This document shows positions 33,196-45,700 of a stretch of DNA of 64,000 nt, piece by piece (the first letter of the stretch is position 1; each line of letters starts with the position of its first letter). The translations under genes and the position numbers were made by a program. Source of the stretch: Isoetes taiwanensis (Eukaryota; Streptophyta; Lycopodiopsida; Isoetales; Isoetaceae); the NCBI GenBank assembly GCA_021234155.1, contig JAJEKV010000003.1, positions 34,331,166-34,395,165 of the forward strand. Reading direction: 5' to 3'. The notes beneath the pieces were generated by a model. That model ran no database searches and was not told where the DNA came from. It saw nothing but the letters and a program-made list of their open reading frames with translations.

Positions 33196-36100
33196 TGGCG
33201 CCATCAAGCTTTGTTAGATGGTACAATGAGGCCAACCACATCCGTGATTTCCTTGCCGAGCAAGCCTCCCATGTCTTTGATCATCTCTTTGACCTCCATG
33301 CCACTCGACTATAACGACTATTACACCGATCATTTGCCAATATGACCCGCCAGATTCTACCACGGGAAGTTAGTTTGCCACCTAGGGAGGGAAATGGGTT
33401 TCCTTAGACTCTCCTCACCCAAGCCATGGGTGGGGATCCAGGGGGCAAGAGTAGGTCAGGATAGAACTGTAAAACATGCCGGACTACATGACCCGTAAGC
33501 ATCATAGGCATAGATACCTCTCACCCATGCAGCCTTAGCTTTATTCATGCAAGAGCAAGGCCAACCAACCAGGGGAGCCAATTCAACCTTTGGATTTGGC
33601 ACCTCGACACTTTCCTGAGGCGGCAGATAGGTATCCACGAGATCGAGATCTGTGAGTCACGAATACTATGGCTCCACATCGGAAACACCTATGTTGCAGA
33701 TTGAGCGGGATTATGAAAGAGCAAGAGGAGGAGAACCCAAGTTGGGGAAATCGGGGGAGGCAAGAAGGATGGAGAGGCGATAGCACGGCAAGAGGGAAGT
33801 ATTAAGGCGAGATTTCGAACCGCCCGGTTGGCATCCACCGCCCCACCCGATCATCATCGGCGGCCCGAGTACATACTGCGCCACCGACATCCCTCAACCT
33901 TCCTTATTGTCAAGAAGAAGGTCTCGGGATCGATGAGCTCCTAAGCCTAGTTGCACAGAACGGGGCAGCCGACTTCATCGACTATGATTACCAAGAAATT
34001 CCAAGGAGGTAGCCGGCGACATTCCTACGGGGAACGATGTCGGACATTCAAGCTTACCAACGGATAAAGGCGGATGTATCGTGCCGGCAAACTTTGTCAT
34101 TCGGAAAGAGGAATTCGGGGAGATTCAAAGCGTGTTGTATAAGCCGGGAAGAGGCCCGAGCTCCAGGCAGACCGGTCGCGCTCGTGAGTATCGCCAAGCT
34201 TCTAGTAGCATCAACTTGGAGAATGCAACCACAATGTGGAGAGATCACGAAGATCTTATGGCATTGGATGTTTTCGGCGAAGCAGCTCAGAGAAAAGGCA
34301 CGGGAACCGCGGGCCCAGGTAAGGGTAAAGCACTCAGGTACTATCTTCCAGCCCTCAGCCAAGGGCAGATGATAGTTTTCCACAAGGAGTTCAGCCCAAG
34401 GAGGGAAGAGTCCGTGGCGCTCCTCATCGCGCTCTCAGGCTTTGTGCAACATGCCAGAATAGAGCATTGGGTAGACCATGTTATCCTCTTCAAGAGATCC
34501 GTAATCCTTCATTCTCTCGACTTCGCAAGGGGCCACCTCAGGGATGCACACTTGTCAGTAGTGGCGGCAACTGCACCAGAACTTCCGGCACCACAGATGG
34601 CAAGGGCATTAGAAGGAGGGTCAACAGCAAGAATCCTGCGGAATGTCGGCAAGGGGATAGGATTGAAGAATGTCAAGAACTTCTTCAAGTCTATGAGGAG
34701 GCACCGATGAGAAAAATTTGTTTTGTTAATTAAGTAATTGTATTGGAAACCTTATCTTCAGTTATTATCATGTAATTCATGAAATGTATTTCCATATATT
34801 AATTAATGTCTTACCATGATCTTAACTTGTAAGTGGAATTTTTATATGATTTCTTTTATGCCTAATAACAATTCAATTGTAAACAACAATGATTAGTGCG
34901 TAACTTAAATAACAAGCATTGATGATTAATCCTTTGCAAAGAAGGAACACCTACCAGTTCTCAAGGCCAAGGCCGACATCACCCGTGGGTACCCGAAACC
35001 CTGTTCGGACGTGATCAGGATGACAACAACGAGGAAATGACGCCGGAAGCAATCAACGCAAGGCTCGTCCAGATGAGGAATCAGATGCATCAGCTGATCC
35101 ATTGGGCCACCCCATTGATGAACGCCCAAGAATATGCACTTGCTCCACCTCCACCTCCACCACTACCTCAAAGAAGGCATTGAGGAAGGTCCACGCCGGG
35201 AGGGGCAAGACAACCGTGAAATGTCGAGACGGGAAGAGGAAAAGGAGAAATGTAGGACTCCAACACCACCTAGCTCCGTTCGCATCGGACACTTCACACA
35301 CCCAAGACGGTTCTAGCTCGAGAGTGAGTCCGGCACTTCCACCGGTAAGAGTCGGGGCAAGGAAGGCGTGATGACTATCGAAAGAAGGTTGACAAAGCTA
35401 TGAGCAATGTGTGGAAGACTAGGAAGTTGGGTCAGGTTCGAGGAAAGGACAAAGTCGTATGGAGGCGTAATCGGCTTGACGAAATGGAGGAATTTGGCAA
35501 CTCTTATAGCATGAAGGACAAGGATATAGGGAAAGATGCTACAACAAACTTGATAGGAGCAAATAGAATCAGTGGAAAGGCTAACAAGCTCAAAAGGAAC
35601 AGATTCTTGATTTAAGACCTTCAAAAGCTTTCCCGCAAGCACTATGTGCCAAGATCGCACACTAACAAAGTGATCCAGCAAGTTCTATAGATTGAACCAG
35701 GTACATTGTCGAAGTAGCAAAGTATCTGAGAGGAATTTATGCGTGCCAAAATCCATGTCCCCCGAGTATCGTGAAAGGCAAGCGGTTGATACCTACATTG
35801 AAGGGTTGAACAAAGAATATCAAAAGGCTAGTCCGAAAGCAATCAACCCAAAGTCGATGGCAGAAGCCGGATATAAAACCATAAGTTTGGAGGAAGCACC
35901 ACCAACCCCAGCACAGAGAAGCAATACCGGGGTAAAGCTTCAGGCAGTACCAAGGGCAGCGACCAGAGTAAGCAATCAGCAGCCTACCATCGAGGCCGCC
36001 AGCGGGAAGAGCTTCGTGGTAAGACCTTTGGGGACCGTAGTCGCATAATGCATCGTGGGCAGCGGCTAAAAGCGTATTCTAAACGAAATACCACGAAGAG

Positions 36101-36250
36101 AAGAGACAGGAGTGTCGAGAAGAAGCTATGTTTCAGGTGCTTCCGCAGGCACGAACACATGATTGCCCATTCGGCCATGCGGTAGCTTTGGCGAGCTTGG
36201 GGATTGGGATTCACCAACGTAGCGGATGAGGGCGGCGACCAAAGATGAGG
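33196..36250 (+). pseudogene. gag-like region of the Ty3 fossil
   Basis: It begins MAPSSFVRWYNEANHIRDFL and carries helical capsid-like stretches, then basic and acidic linkers, and a Cys/His knuckle-like sequence (LCFRC followed by His residues) near 36120. Family role: virus-like particle protein. The region is a broken fossil with several interruptions. Confidence 0.7.
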
Positions 36251-36265
36251 CCCGAGACTTCATAG

Positions 36266-38578
36266 ATGGTGAGTGCCATATATGTGCAAACATTGAGTCG
36301 AGGTGATATTGAAAATCAGTCAACAGTCATTGCGGCTGATGGAATCATAGATAGCAACCCATATGTAGTCCTCATAGCCACAGGTAGCTCTCATAGGCTG
36401 GCTGCCCTAATGAAGAACAAGGTATTGAAGTCTAAGCCAAGGCCGGTTGCTATGGCAAAAACGAAGCCCATTCGCACACTAAGGGGAGGAGGATCACGTT
36501 CGACATAGACCTTAGTGGAACTAAGTGGCCAATGGGGGCAGAGGTCATGGAAATTGGAAGGTATGACCTTATAGTAGGAATGGAGTTCCTAAAGCCAGCC
36601 AAAGCTATGATTGATTGTGACCAATACGAAGGTAAGCCATGGACCGACGGGCGGCACCAAATTCATAGTGAAAGGTAAGAAGGCGACTTCTTCTATGCGG
36701 TGTATTTCTTTGAAGGCGACTAAGGAAAAGTACAGAAAGAAATAAGGTGGATTACATTTTGAGGTTAGAGGCAATTGAGCTCAATAAGCGGGATGGAAGC
36801 GACCAAAAGGGGAATCGATTTGCCCAAGCCGGTAGCAAGGCTCATCTCGAATTTAAGGATGTATTCCCGGGATGAAATCCGTGCTTCACCTTATAGGGTG
36901 TGTGGAATGTGAGATCACATTAGCTCCAGATGCAAAGCCTACCAGCAAGGCGCCATACAGAATGAGCACCCCGGAGTTGATTGAGCTCAAGAAGCAGCTT
37001 CAGGAATTGCTTGAGCTCGGTTTTATTAGAGCAAGTGTGTCTCCCTTTGGAGCACCCATACTCTTTGTGAAGACGAAAGATGGGAGCTTAAGAATGTGCA
37101 TAGACTATCGCCAGCTCAACAAGCAGACGATAAAGAATAAGTATGCATTGCCAAGGGCAGATGATTTAATGGACCAGCTCCAAGGAGCAAGGGTATTCTC
37201 AAAAATCGACTTAAGGTCAGGATACCATCAGATAAGAATAAAAGAAGAGGATATCCATAAGACCGCCTTTAGAACGCGGTATGGTCACTTTGAGTTCACG
37301 GTAATGCCCTTTGGGTTGTCGAATGCTCCAGCAACTTTCATGCGCCTCATGAACGACGTCTTCAGGGATTTCCTAGATGAGTTTGTCATTGTTTTCTTCG
37401 ACGACATTCTAATCTACAGCAAGTCCATTGAAGATCATGGTCAGCATTTGAGAAGGGTGTTGGAAAAGTTTAGACGGCATCGCTTGTATGGCAAGCTCTC
37501 CAAATGCCACTTTGCTACCGAAAGAGTGGAGTACTTGGGCCATGTAATATCGGCGGAAGGGATTTCCACCGACCCCGCAAAGATTGAAGCAGTAGTTGAT
37601 TGGCCAGCTCCAAGGAATGTAGCAGAAGTAAGAAACTTTCTCGGGTTGGCGGGATATTACAGAAAGTTCGTGAAGGACTTTGCTAAGTGGGCGTCCCCCT
37701 TGTCGGACCTCACTAAGAGTATTAAGGTGAAAGATTGGAGAACGCATTGGTTAGAGGAAGTCCAAGCTTCCTTTGAGAAGCTCAAGGAGGCCTTAACAAC
37801 AGCTCCAGTGCTCGTCCTTCCAGATCCGAGTAAAGATAAGCTTGTGGCCACGGATGCAAGCAAGATAGCAACAGGGGCAGTCTTGATGCAAGAAGAAAGG
37901 GTAGTCGCCTACGACTCGAAGAAGATGAGCGACGCCGAGCAACGCTACCCAACCCATGATCAGGAACTCCTAGCCATTGTCAGGGCATTGAGAATTTGGA
38001 GGCATTATTTGCTGGGAAGGAAGTTTCAGTTAGATACTGATCACCAGAGCCTCCAGTATCTTTTCACCCAACCACTCCTCAACCTAAGGCAAAGGAGGTG
38101 GATGGAATTCCTTGAGGAGTATGATTTTGATATAGTGTATAAGCCCGGCAAGCTTAATGTTGTGGCAGATGCTCTCTCCAGGAGACCGCTTGAGACAAGA
38201 ACGCATTGTAATGCGATTTCCACTCTTTCGAGTGAGTTTGGTAAGAAGATTGAGGAGACCCTGCCATTAGATGAAGATTTCAAGGAAGTATGGGAAAGCC
38301 TTTCTAGGGAGGCTAGAACAGATAAGGAACGGGAAGCCTTCAAGCATTATAAGAAGGAAGGCAACCTGTTGTATCATAAACATAAGTTGTGTGTGCCCGA
38401 ATCATCAGGGGTAAGGAAGTTAATTCTTCATGACACACACAACAGCCCAATAACAGGGCATGCAGGTTTTATGAAGACCTACTTCAAGATTCGAAGTAGC
38501 TACTTCTGGCCGGGAATGAAGAAGCAGATAGCAAGATATATCCGGGAGTGCCAGTTGTGCCAGCAAACCAAAGCATAG
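36266..38578 (+). pseudogene. Protease - reverse transcriptase - RNase H - integrase zinc finger of the Ty3 fossil
   Basis: A retropepsin-like remnant (YDLIVGMEFLKPAKAMIDC) precedes a long frame from 36872. RT shows [24 protein letters not shown] and the catalytic-type FFDDILIYS. RNase H shows LVATDAS and the later [10 protein letters not shown] and [12 protein letters not shown]. The integrase HHCC finger reads [10 protein letters not shown] and CQLCQQTKA. Domain order is standard for Ty3/gypsy. Much of this part looks whole, but the element as a whole is broken. Confidence 0.95.
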
Positions 38579-39731
38579 CAGCTTCGAATTCCGGGTGCCT
38601 TAGAGCCATTGGGAGTGCCAAATGCTAAGTGGGAGGTCATAAGTATGGATTTTATCACCGGACTCCCTAGAACTCTTCGAGGCAAGGATGCATTGATGGT
38701 TGTCGTAGATAAGTTATCTAAGATGGCACATTTGTGCCTTGCGAGAACTATGGACACCGCATTAGATCTTGCCAAGCTATTTGTAAAGGAGATTTTTAGA
38801 CTCCATGGCATGCCTCGGGAGATAATTTCAGATAGGGATTCCAAATTTATGAGTGCCTTTTGGCAAGACCTCTTTAGCACCATTCAGGCCGAAGCTCTCC
38901 ATGAGCCCGGCATATCACCCCCAAAACGATGGTCGGGCGGAGAGGACGAATCGAATCATCGAAGATATGCTTAGAAGCTTTGTGTGGAATAAAAGCGGTC
39001 CAAGTGGGATGAGTACATCCACTTGGTGGAATCGCCTACAATAGTGCCAAGCGGAGTCATCTCAGATGTCTCCTTTCATGGTAAATTACGGCACCGATGC
39101 CTCACCCCGATACTTGGCACAATCTGCGTCAAAGGTTGAGGTATCCCGCGGATGCTAGGAGATATCGCACCGGGTGGAAGAAGTAAGGGTACCTCCTAGT
39201 AGCAAGAAGTCGGCCCGGAAGAGTGTGGCCAAGCGAACCTGGGGGACCGGAAGAGAGTTCAAGGTAGGCGATAGCGTGTGGTTGAAAAGCAAGCTAAGCT
39301 TGATTGGGAGTTGCAAGAAGCTTGCCCCTAGGTGGGCTGGTCCGTTCAAGATTTTGGAGAGAGTGGGCTCCCAAGCCTACAAGTTGGATCTTCCGGCCCA
39401 TCTTAAAGTTCACAAGGTCTTCCACGTAAGTTTATTAAAAAGGCACAATCCAAACCACGAAGAGGTCTTGGACACTCCAACTTTGTTGGAAATGACGAGA
39501 AAAGCAAAGTTGAAATTGTGCACAGAATTACTTCTTGATAAGTCATTCAAGAAGACTAGGAGGTCTCGAGTTCCTCCAATATTTGGTCAAGTGGAAGCAC
39601 TTGCCCGTGGAGGACGCGACTTGGTATTGAAGCGGGATTTGGAGAAGCAATACCCGAGATTTATGAAGGAGTTTGATGGTAGTCGTCTCCGAGCTTGGTG
39701 GAACCCCACTTCGCCGAGGAGGTTAGCTTAG
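38579..39731 (+). pseudogene. Integrase core and C-terminal domain of the Ty3 fossil
   Basis: The core reads WEVISMDFITGLPRT, MPREIISDRDSKFMS and YHPQNDGRAERTNRII, the D-D-E integrase pattern. The C-terminal part has the GPF/Y-like motif LAPRWAGPFKILERVG and VFHVSLLKRHNP. No chromodomain is evident in the remaining tail. This section is broken by a few interruptions. Confidence 0.9.
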
Positions 39732-40551
39732 TATGCTTCTTAGTTAGCCTTAAGTGCGGCTCATGTCTTCTAGTTAGTAGAGCACATGTGCCAGAATCTT
39801 GGAACATGTGGGCAATGGTGAGATAAGCCTTTAAGGCGTTCTCTAGGCCAACATGCACCAAGAGGTGCGCATGATCAATAGGGTCATGGAGAGAGAGAAG
39901 GAAAGGCATGGTGCGCGATGATGGGACATCGGTTGGGATGCTCCCTATGCCACGATGTGGGGTTACGCACACCTGGCCATAGGGGTCATGGTGAAGGTCA
40001 AAGTGATCATGTGCGATGATGGGATCGTGAGGCGTTCCTAGCTTAAAACCCTTGGGGCATGATGCACTAGGGGTACTCGCACCGGTAACCGAAATTACAA
40101 GGTAGCACTTGATCATGGGCGATGATGGGATCATCTTAAATGGTTCTTAAGCTCAAATCCGAAAGGGCCATGATCGAGTGCAAGGTATTGGTAAGGGGGG
40201 TGGTCCCCTAAAACCACAAACTTATTAATTAGACGAACGTAATGTGCTCCATGTGCAGGCAAGTGAGAAGGAGCATCGAGGTGGGGCGCATTACGAGAAG
40301 ATGGGGGAACCATAATTTAGATTATGAACCCTAATAACTCTTATAATAATGTTTTGAATTATTGTAAGAAGTAACCTTGTTAAGGCTATATAATTTTGTA
40401 CAAGTACAAATATAGCCTAAATTTTGACATTTAACTCTTTAATAGGAAGTTGATCGTTTAAATTTAAGTGTATGCTCTTGTGTTGTTTTGCAGGAGCGAG
40501 TAGGCTAAATCACCTTATCTTTGAGGACAGGCATTGTCCTAAGGGGGAGAA
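39732..40551 (+). other. 3' internal spacer and polypurine tract of the Ty3 fossil
   Basis: About 800 bp without coding. GCGATGATGGGA recurs near 39915, 40012 and 40110, twice with TGATCATG in front. The polypurine tract AAGGGGGAGAA (40541-40551) directly precedes the 3' LTR, after a small AGGACA/TGTCCT hairpin. Confidence 0.75.
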
Positions 40552-42173
40552 TGTGGCGTTCGGGGGAATATCACGCTATAAATACGTATATTCCTGGACC
40601 CGTCACCATACAAGTCTACCTAGATAGCCTTGTATGCCTTAGAAAGTGGCAAGGGGTGCACATCTAAGTTAATTACTTAACTTAGATAACCTTAGGATAA
40701 GGCCCATTTCCACATGGCCTCATCCTATTGGGCAACCGCCACACGGCCTCATCCTAGTGGTGCCACGTGACATCCCATGTGGACCCACACCTATATGGGC
40801 TCTAACCCTAACCCTAGACCCTTTTCCCTGACCTAGCACCTGAACTCTCATCTACATGCCCGAAACCCCGTTTTGAGCATGGTTAAATCATAGCCTAGCA
40901 CAGGCGGCAGCCCCACGGAAGGTATGTATGATCGTTGAGGGAGCAAGCCTTCGAACCACGTCAAGGAGCATGGAGACGCCAGGGATGGGAGGAAGTGCTT
41001 CATGTTAGTTCATCTGGAAGTTAGCATTCCAGATGGGTTAGTATTTCGTGTCTAGAGTAGAGCCAACCTAGAACCCTTATTCAACATCTTGAACCCTAAT
41101 CAAGGAACCCTAACTGTTAGTTAGATATGTATGATTAGGTTAATATGTTCATATGATATTGATCATGATGTGACGTATGTGATGTTGGTTGATCATGATT
41201 GCTCCTCTTGTATTGGGAAGGAGGTAGAGACCTAGCCATTATGTAGTATGCTCCTAGTCTAGATCCCTTAGTTCCTATTAGTTGCGGCACGTGCATAGGA
41301 ACCCCACCGGCTATGGAGGCTATGGTGTGACTCGGCACTATACAGCGGGGCTAGAGGCAAGATGGAGGGAGGATCCTGCCCGAGGCGGGGGCTACAGGGG
41401 GATCCCGCGGTGGGCTAGGCTTATGGTCGGTCACTTATTGTGGGCGAGCATGGGTCCGGACACCTCACAGGCGATGGTGTGTCCATGCCTCTCAAGAGTT
41501 GCAAGTGTCGGCTTGGCCCTTGTTTTGGGGGTTCAGTCAGTGCGAATGGGTGTGTGCGCCACGATTCTCTAGCCGCCCGTGGAGCCTCTAGACCCAGGGA
41601 AGGGGAGATGCAACCCTTCCCTACCTCAGCGGACCGGGGAGATGCAACACTGGGTAGTCCCGGATGGGTGATGCCATGGGATTGCGTGTCCCAGGAAGGT
41701 TAGAGTCATGCGAGCTGATTGAGCCCATGCGCAAAGTATGCACAGGAGGGGCGGATGGAGTGGTCAACCCTAGCCATTGTCTTATGCCAGCCCCGCCATT
41801 GTTATGACTCGATTACGCTCTATCTTGAGGCCCTATCCATTCGGTCGACTTCCTTATGTGTCGAGCCCGCTGGTGGGAGCTCTCACGTTTATGGCATGTG
41901 ATTATGTTCTTTGCATCTATGGATATCTTTGATGGACTACCCTTGAGGTAGTATGATGTATTGCTATTTGCTAGTTACGACGATGTTGTGCTTCGGCGTG
42001 ATAGGAGCCCATAGGGGAAGGGCACGCATAAGACACCTTTCGTGTCCCCCTCCCCCGATACGATCATCTCCGAGTCGCGGGGTAGATGAAGGGCTGTGTC
42101 AGGGTTGTTGAGCGGATGGGGATTTCTGTCGAGTGTACGGTAGGGTCGATATTTATTTAGGGGAGGCGTCACG
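40552..42173 (+). repeat. 3' LTR (unit 2 element)
   Basis: About 1622 bp, TGTGGCG to CGTCAC(G). It aligns along its length with the 5' LTR and is followed by the GTCGA duplication. Confidence 0.95.
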
Positions 42174-42650
42174 GTCGAGCGGCGACAACGCCGTTTTGCA
42201 GCTGTGATGTCGTTCAACGGCATCACGGCGTCATTCAACGGCGCCACCTGAAGCCGACGCGTGTCCACCATGCTGCGTGGCATGGTCTTTGGCGCCTGGC
42301 CCGCAAGAGTGCGTGTCGTGCCGCGTGCACAAAACGTCGCTTAACGTCGTTTTACGTGGATCTGGCGTGGCGCATCCGGTGCGTGGCTGGCGATATGCCA
42401 GGCGGCACGCCACCGCGGTACGCCCGTCGACATGGCGTCGTTGAGCGGCGACTAAAAAATCGGCGTGACCCGGTCGGCCGGTGGCTTCGCGACATGCCGG
42501 TGGCCGCGCCAAAGTGTCTGCCGCGTCGACATGACGTCGTTAAACGGCGCCTAGAATATCGGCGTGGCGGCTGATTTGCCAGCGTGGCGGCATCGTCCGC
42601 GCCATGCTATTGTCGATGAACCAAAGCGTAAACGCGTCGTTTACGACGTC
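42174..42650. repeat. GC-rich palindromic array, period about 100 bp
   Basis: Imperfect copies of GTCGTTNAACGGCGNC occur near 42212, 42230, 42338, 42436, 42536 and 42637, often followed by an AT-CGGCGTGGCG phrase. It is the right-hand continuation of the palindromic sequence seen before the LTR at 30920-30962, split by the retroelement. No coding frame or RNA is recognised. Confidence 0.6.
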
Positions 42651-42654
42651 CTCC

Positions 42655-42678
42655 TTTTTTTTTTTTTAAAAAAAAAAA
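42655..42678. repeat. T13-A11 palindrome
   Basis: A run of 13 T is followed directly by 11 A, separating the GC-rich palindromic array from the 1.12-kb satellite. Confidence 0.9.
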
Positions 42679-42707
42679 TTATCTCTGCGTCTCTTATCGT
42701 TTGGAAA

Positions 42708-45700
42708 GCCAAAATTAGGGACCAAGTTATCTGATCAATTTTGCAAAAAAGCGACACACTTCGCCCTACATTGCGGTATTCAGCGACCACCTCCTAGGCC
42801 AATTGACTACGAGTGTGTTGGACATGAGATAGTTTGGCATTTCTTGAGAAGCCTTCTTGCCCGCGAAACTTGGTCCCTAGGGCAATGTCGATGTTCTGAG
42901 TCCATTGGCGAGCGGATCACCCGTTCGGAGAGGGAAGTTGCCGTCGCCCGTGGCCCAGGGGTTTTGGGGCAAAAGCCGCTTCCGGATGGTTTTAGGGTCC
43001 GTGCTCAAGGCGTCAACACCCCCTCTCGTCAAGACCGCGGCGCAAGGTCCTAGTCGAATCGACAAGGATAGAGCCTCGGCGTAAACCCTATGAGTTGCCC
43101 GGTTCTAGCGGGGTTTGCGTTTTGGGTGTTGAGTTTTGGTCTTTTGCACTTGGGGCGTGGCGATTATATCATGATTTAGAACGCCTTGAAGCAAGGGAAC
43201 CCGACGGAATGGAGTTTGGACCTGTACTCCTCCCATTGTGGCGGTTAGAAGTCAAGGGCAGCTTTTGCGGTAGCAACACATTAAATAAATTAAGTAATTA
43301 ATGCATAGTAAGTAATGTATACATACGGGCCAACTTTCAAAAATTTTGGATAAGGTTTAGATCAAATAGTTTGCATTAGAGCGGTCCGGGCGGCTGTTGT
43401 TGGCCGGTAGAGCCGCACACTTGCCCAAGTCAAACAAGGCCTCCTCATTAGAGGGGAGAATCCGAACCCGGAGGCGAGCCCCAAAAGCTTCCCCGAGCAG
43501 CCTTTCTGGCGGCTCTCCGGGGCGCGCTAAAGACCACACTCCGGGATCTCGGTTCGTATCAAATGGTTGAATCCTTTATTCAAGGAACCTGGTTCGAAGG
43601 TCCAAAAAATCCAACATCCGTCAGGGAGAAAATATCAAACCGCTGGCGTCTGCGGCGGCAATCGAAACCAAAGTGTTTTGTTGTTAGGACATTGCGGAGG
43701 CTCGAAATCGCGATTCGACTTAAATACACATCGTCCTAATGTCAAAATTACCCTAGGGACCAAGTTACACGGTCGGTTTTGCAAAAGAAATAAAAAACTT
43801 ACATACTACATTGCGATATTCAATGACCACCTCCTAGGCCAATTGACTACGAGTGTGTTGCACATGAGATAGTTTGGCTTCTTGAGAAGGGGTGGGCTTC
43901 GGCAACAAAACTTGGTCTCTAGGGCAATGTCGGCGTTCTGAGTCCATTGGCGAGCAGATCACGGTTTTTTGAGGGAAAGTTGCCCGTCAAGCCGCGGTGG
44001 CCTTGGTAGAGGACTTTTGGGGCAAAGCTTCGGTGGTTTTAGGGTCCGTGCTCTGGTGTCAACACCCCCCTACGTCAAGACCGCGGCAAGGTCCTAGATC
44101 GACAAGGATAGAGCCTCCCAAACGTAAACCCTATGAGTTGCCGGGTTCTAGCGGGGTTTGCGTTTGCCGAGTTTTGGTCTTTTGCACTTGGGGCGTGGCC
44201 GATCACATGCGATTCTTGAACAAAGCAAGGGGGAATTGATGGAATGGAGTTTGGACTGTACTCCTCTGTTGTTGGCGATTAGAAGTCAAGGGCCACTTTT
44301 GCGATTAGCAAGACATTAAGTAAATTAAATAATTAATGCATAGTGCGGATTTCAATTCTGAATTTTTGTCGATAGCTTCCTAAGTCATCACCAACATATC
44401 AGGCCAACTTTCAAAAATTTTGGATAAGGTTTAGATCAAATAGTTTGCATTAGAACGGTCCGGGCAGCCTGTTGTTGGGCAGCCGAGCTGGCACACTTGC
44501 CCAAGTCAAACAAGGCCAGGACCTTGCAAGGCCTCCTCATTAGAGGGGAGAGTCCGAACCCCAGGAGGCGAGCCCCAAAAAGCTTCCCCGAGGAAGCCTT
44601 TACGTGGCCACTTGGCCGGGGCGTCACGCTAAAGACCACACTCCCGGATCTCGGTTCCCGTATCCGACCGTTGAATCCTTTGTTCAAGGAACCTGGTTCG
44701 AGAAGGTCCAAAAAAATCCAACATCCGTCCGGGAGAACATATCAAACCGCGAAGCGTCCTGCGGGCGACAGCGTCGAAACCAAAATGTTTTGTCGTTCTG
44801 ACATTGCAGAGGCTCCGAAATGGCGATTCGACCGGAAGCCAAAATTACCCTAGGGACCAAGTTACACGGTCAGTTTTGCAAAAGAAAGAAACACTTACGC
44901 CCTACATTGCAGTATTCAGCAGCCACCTCCTAGGCCAATTGACTACGAGTGTGTTGCACATGAGATAGTTTGGCGCTTCTTCGAGAAGAGGTGGGCTTCT
45001 GGCCACAAAACTTGGTCCCTAGAGCAATGTCGACGTTCTGAGTCCATTGGCAGAGACAGATCAACGGTTCCGGAGAGGGGAATTTGCCCGTCCGTCGCCA
45101 GGGCCTTCGGGAGAGGACTTTTGGGGCAAGCTGCTTCCGGGTGGTTTTTAGGGTCCGTACTCTGGCGTCAACACCCCCCCTCTACGTCAAGACACGGCGC
45201 AAGGTCCTAGTCGAATCTGACAAGGATAGAGCCTCGGAAACGTAAACCCTATGAGTTGCCAGGTTCTAGCAGGGTTTGCATTTTGGGTGCCGAGTTTTGG
45301 TCTTTTGCACTTGGGCGTGGCGATCACATGCGGTTGAGAACGCGAAGCAAGGGAACCCAGCGGAATGGAGTTTGGACTGTACTCCCTCCCATTGTGGCGG
45401 TTAGAAGTCAAGGGCAGCTTTTGCGGTAGCAAGACATTAAATGAAATTCGTAATTAATGCATAATACGGACTTAAATTCTGATTTTTTGTCAGACTAGCT
45501 TCCTAAGTCATAAGCCAACATCTGAGGCCAACTTTTAAAAATTTTGGATAAGGTTTAGATCAAATAGTTTGCATTAGAGCGGTCCGGGCAGCTTTGTTGT
45601 TAAGCGAAGCTAGCACACTTGCCCAAGTCAAACAAGGCGGAGGACCTTGCAAGGCCTCCTCATTAGAGGGGAGAGTCCAGAACCCGGGGCGAGCCCCCAA

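Larger units (their letters stand above)
27371..38085 (+). repeat. Unit 2 of the large direct tandem duplication
   Basis: It starts at the junction with unit 1 and can be aligned with it up to about 38085, after which the retroelement simply continues in unit 2. The junction shows at most one or two bases of overlap. Either a real tandem duplication or a false one made by placing two haplotypes end to end would give this layout. Confidence 0.8.
30963..42173 (+). mobile_element. Ty3/gypsy LTR retrotransposon fossil, full length (about 11.2 kb)
   Basis: Complete layout: 5' LTR, Met-tRNA-type primer site, leader, gag-like region, protease, reverse transcriptase, RNase H, integrase, long 3' non-coding spacer, polypurine tract, 3' LTR, flanked by GTCGA on both sides. 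RT before integrase places it in Ty3/gypsy. No chromodomain is obvious after integrase. One long frame covers RT to the integrase zinc finger. The gag and integrase parts are broken, with roughly a dozen interruptions in all, some of which may be sequence errors. The similar LTRs suggest a fairly recent insertion, but it predates the unit duplication. Confidence 0.95.

Noticed and set aside
36100-36200. A separate zinc-finger host gene
   Set aside because: The Cys/His cluster lies inside the gag-like part of the retroelement, where a nucleic-acid-binding knuckle is expected.
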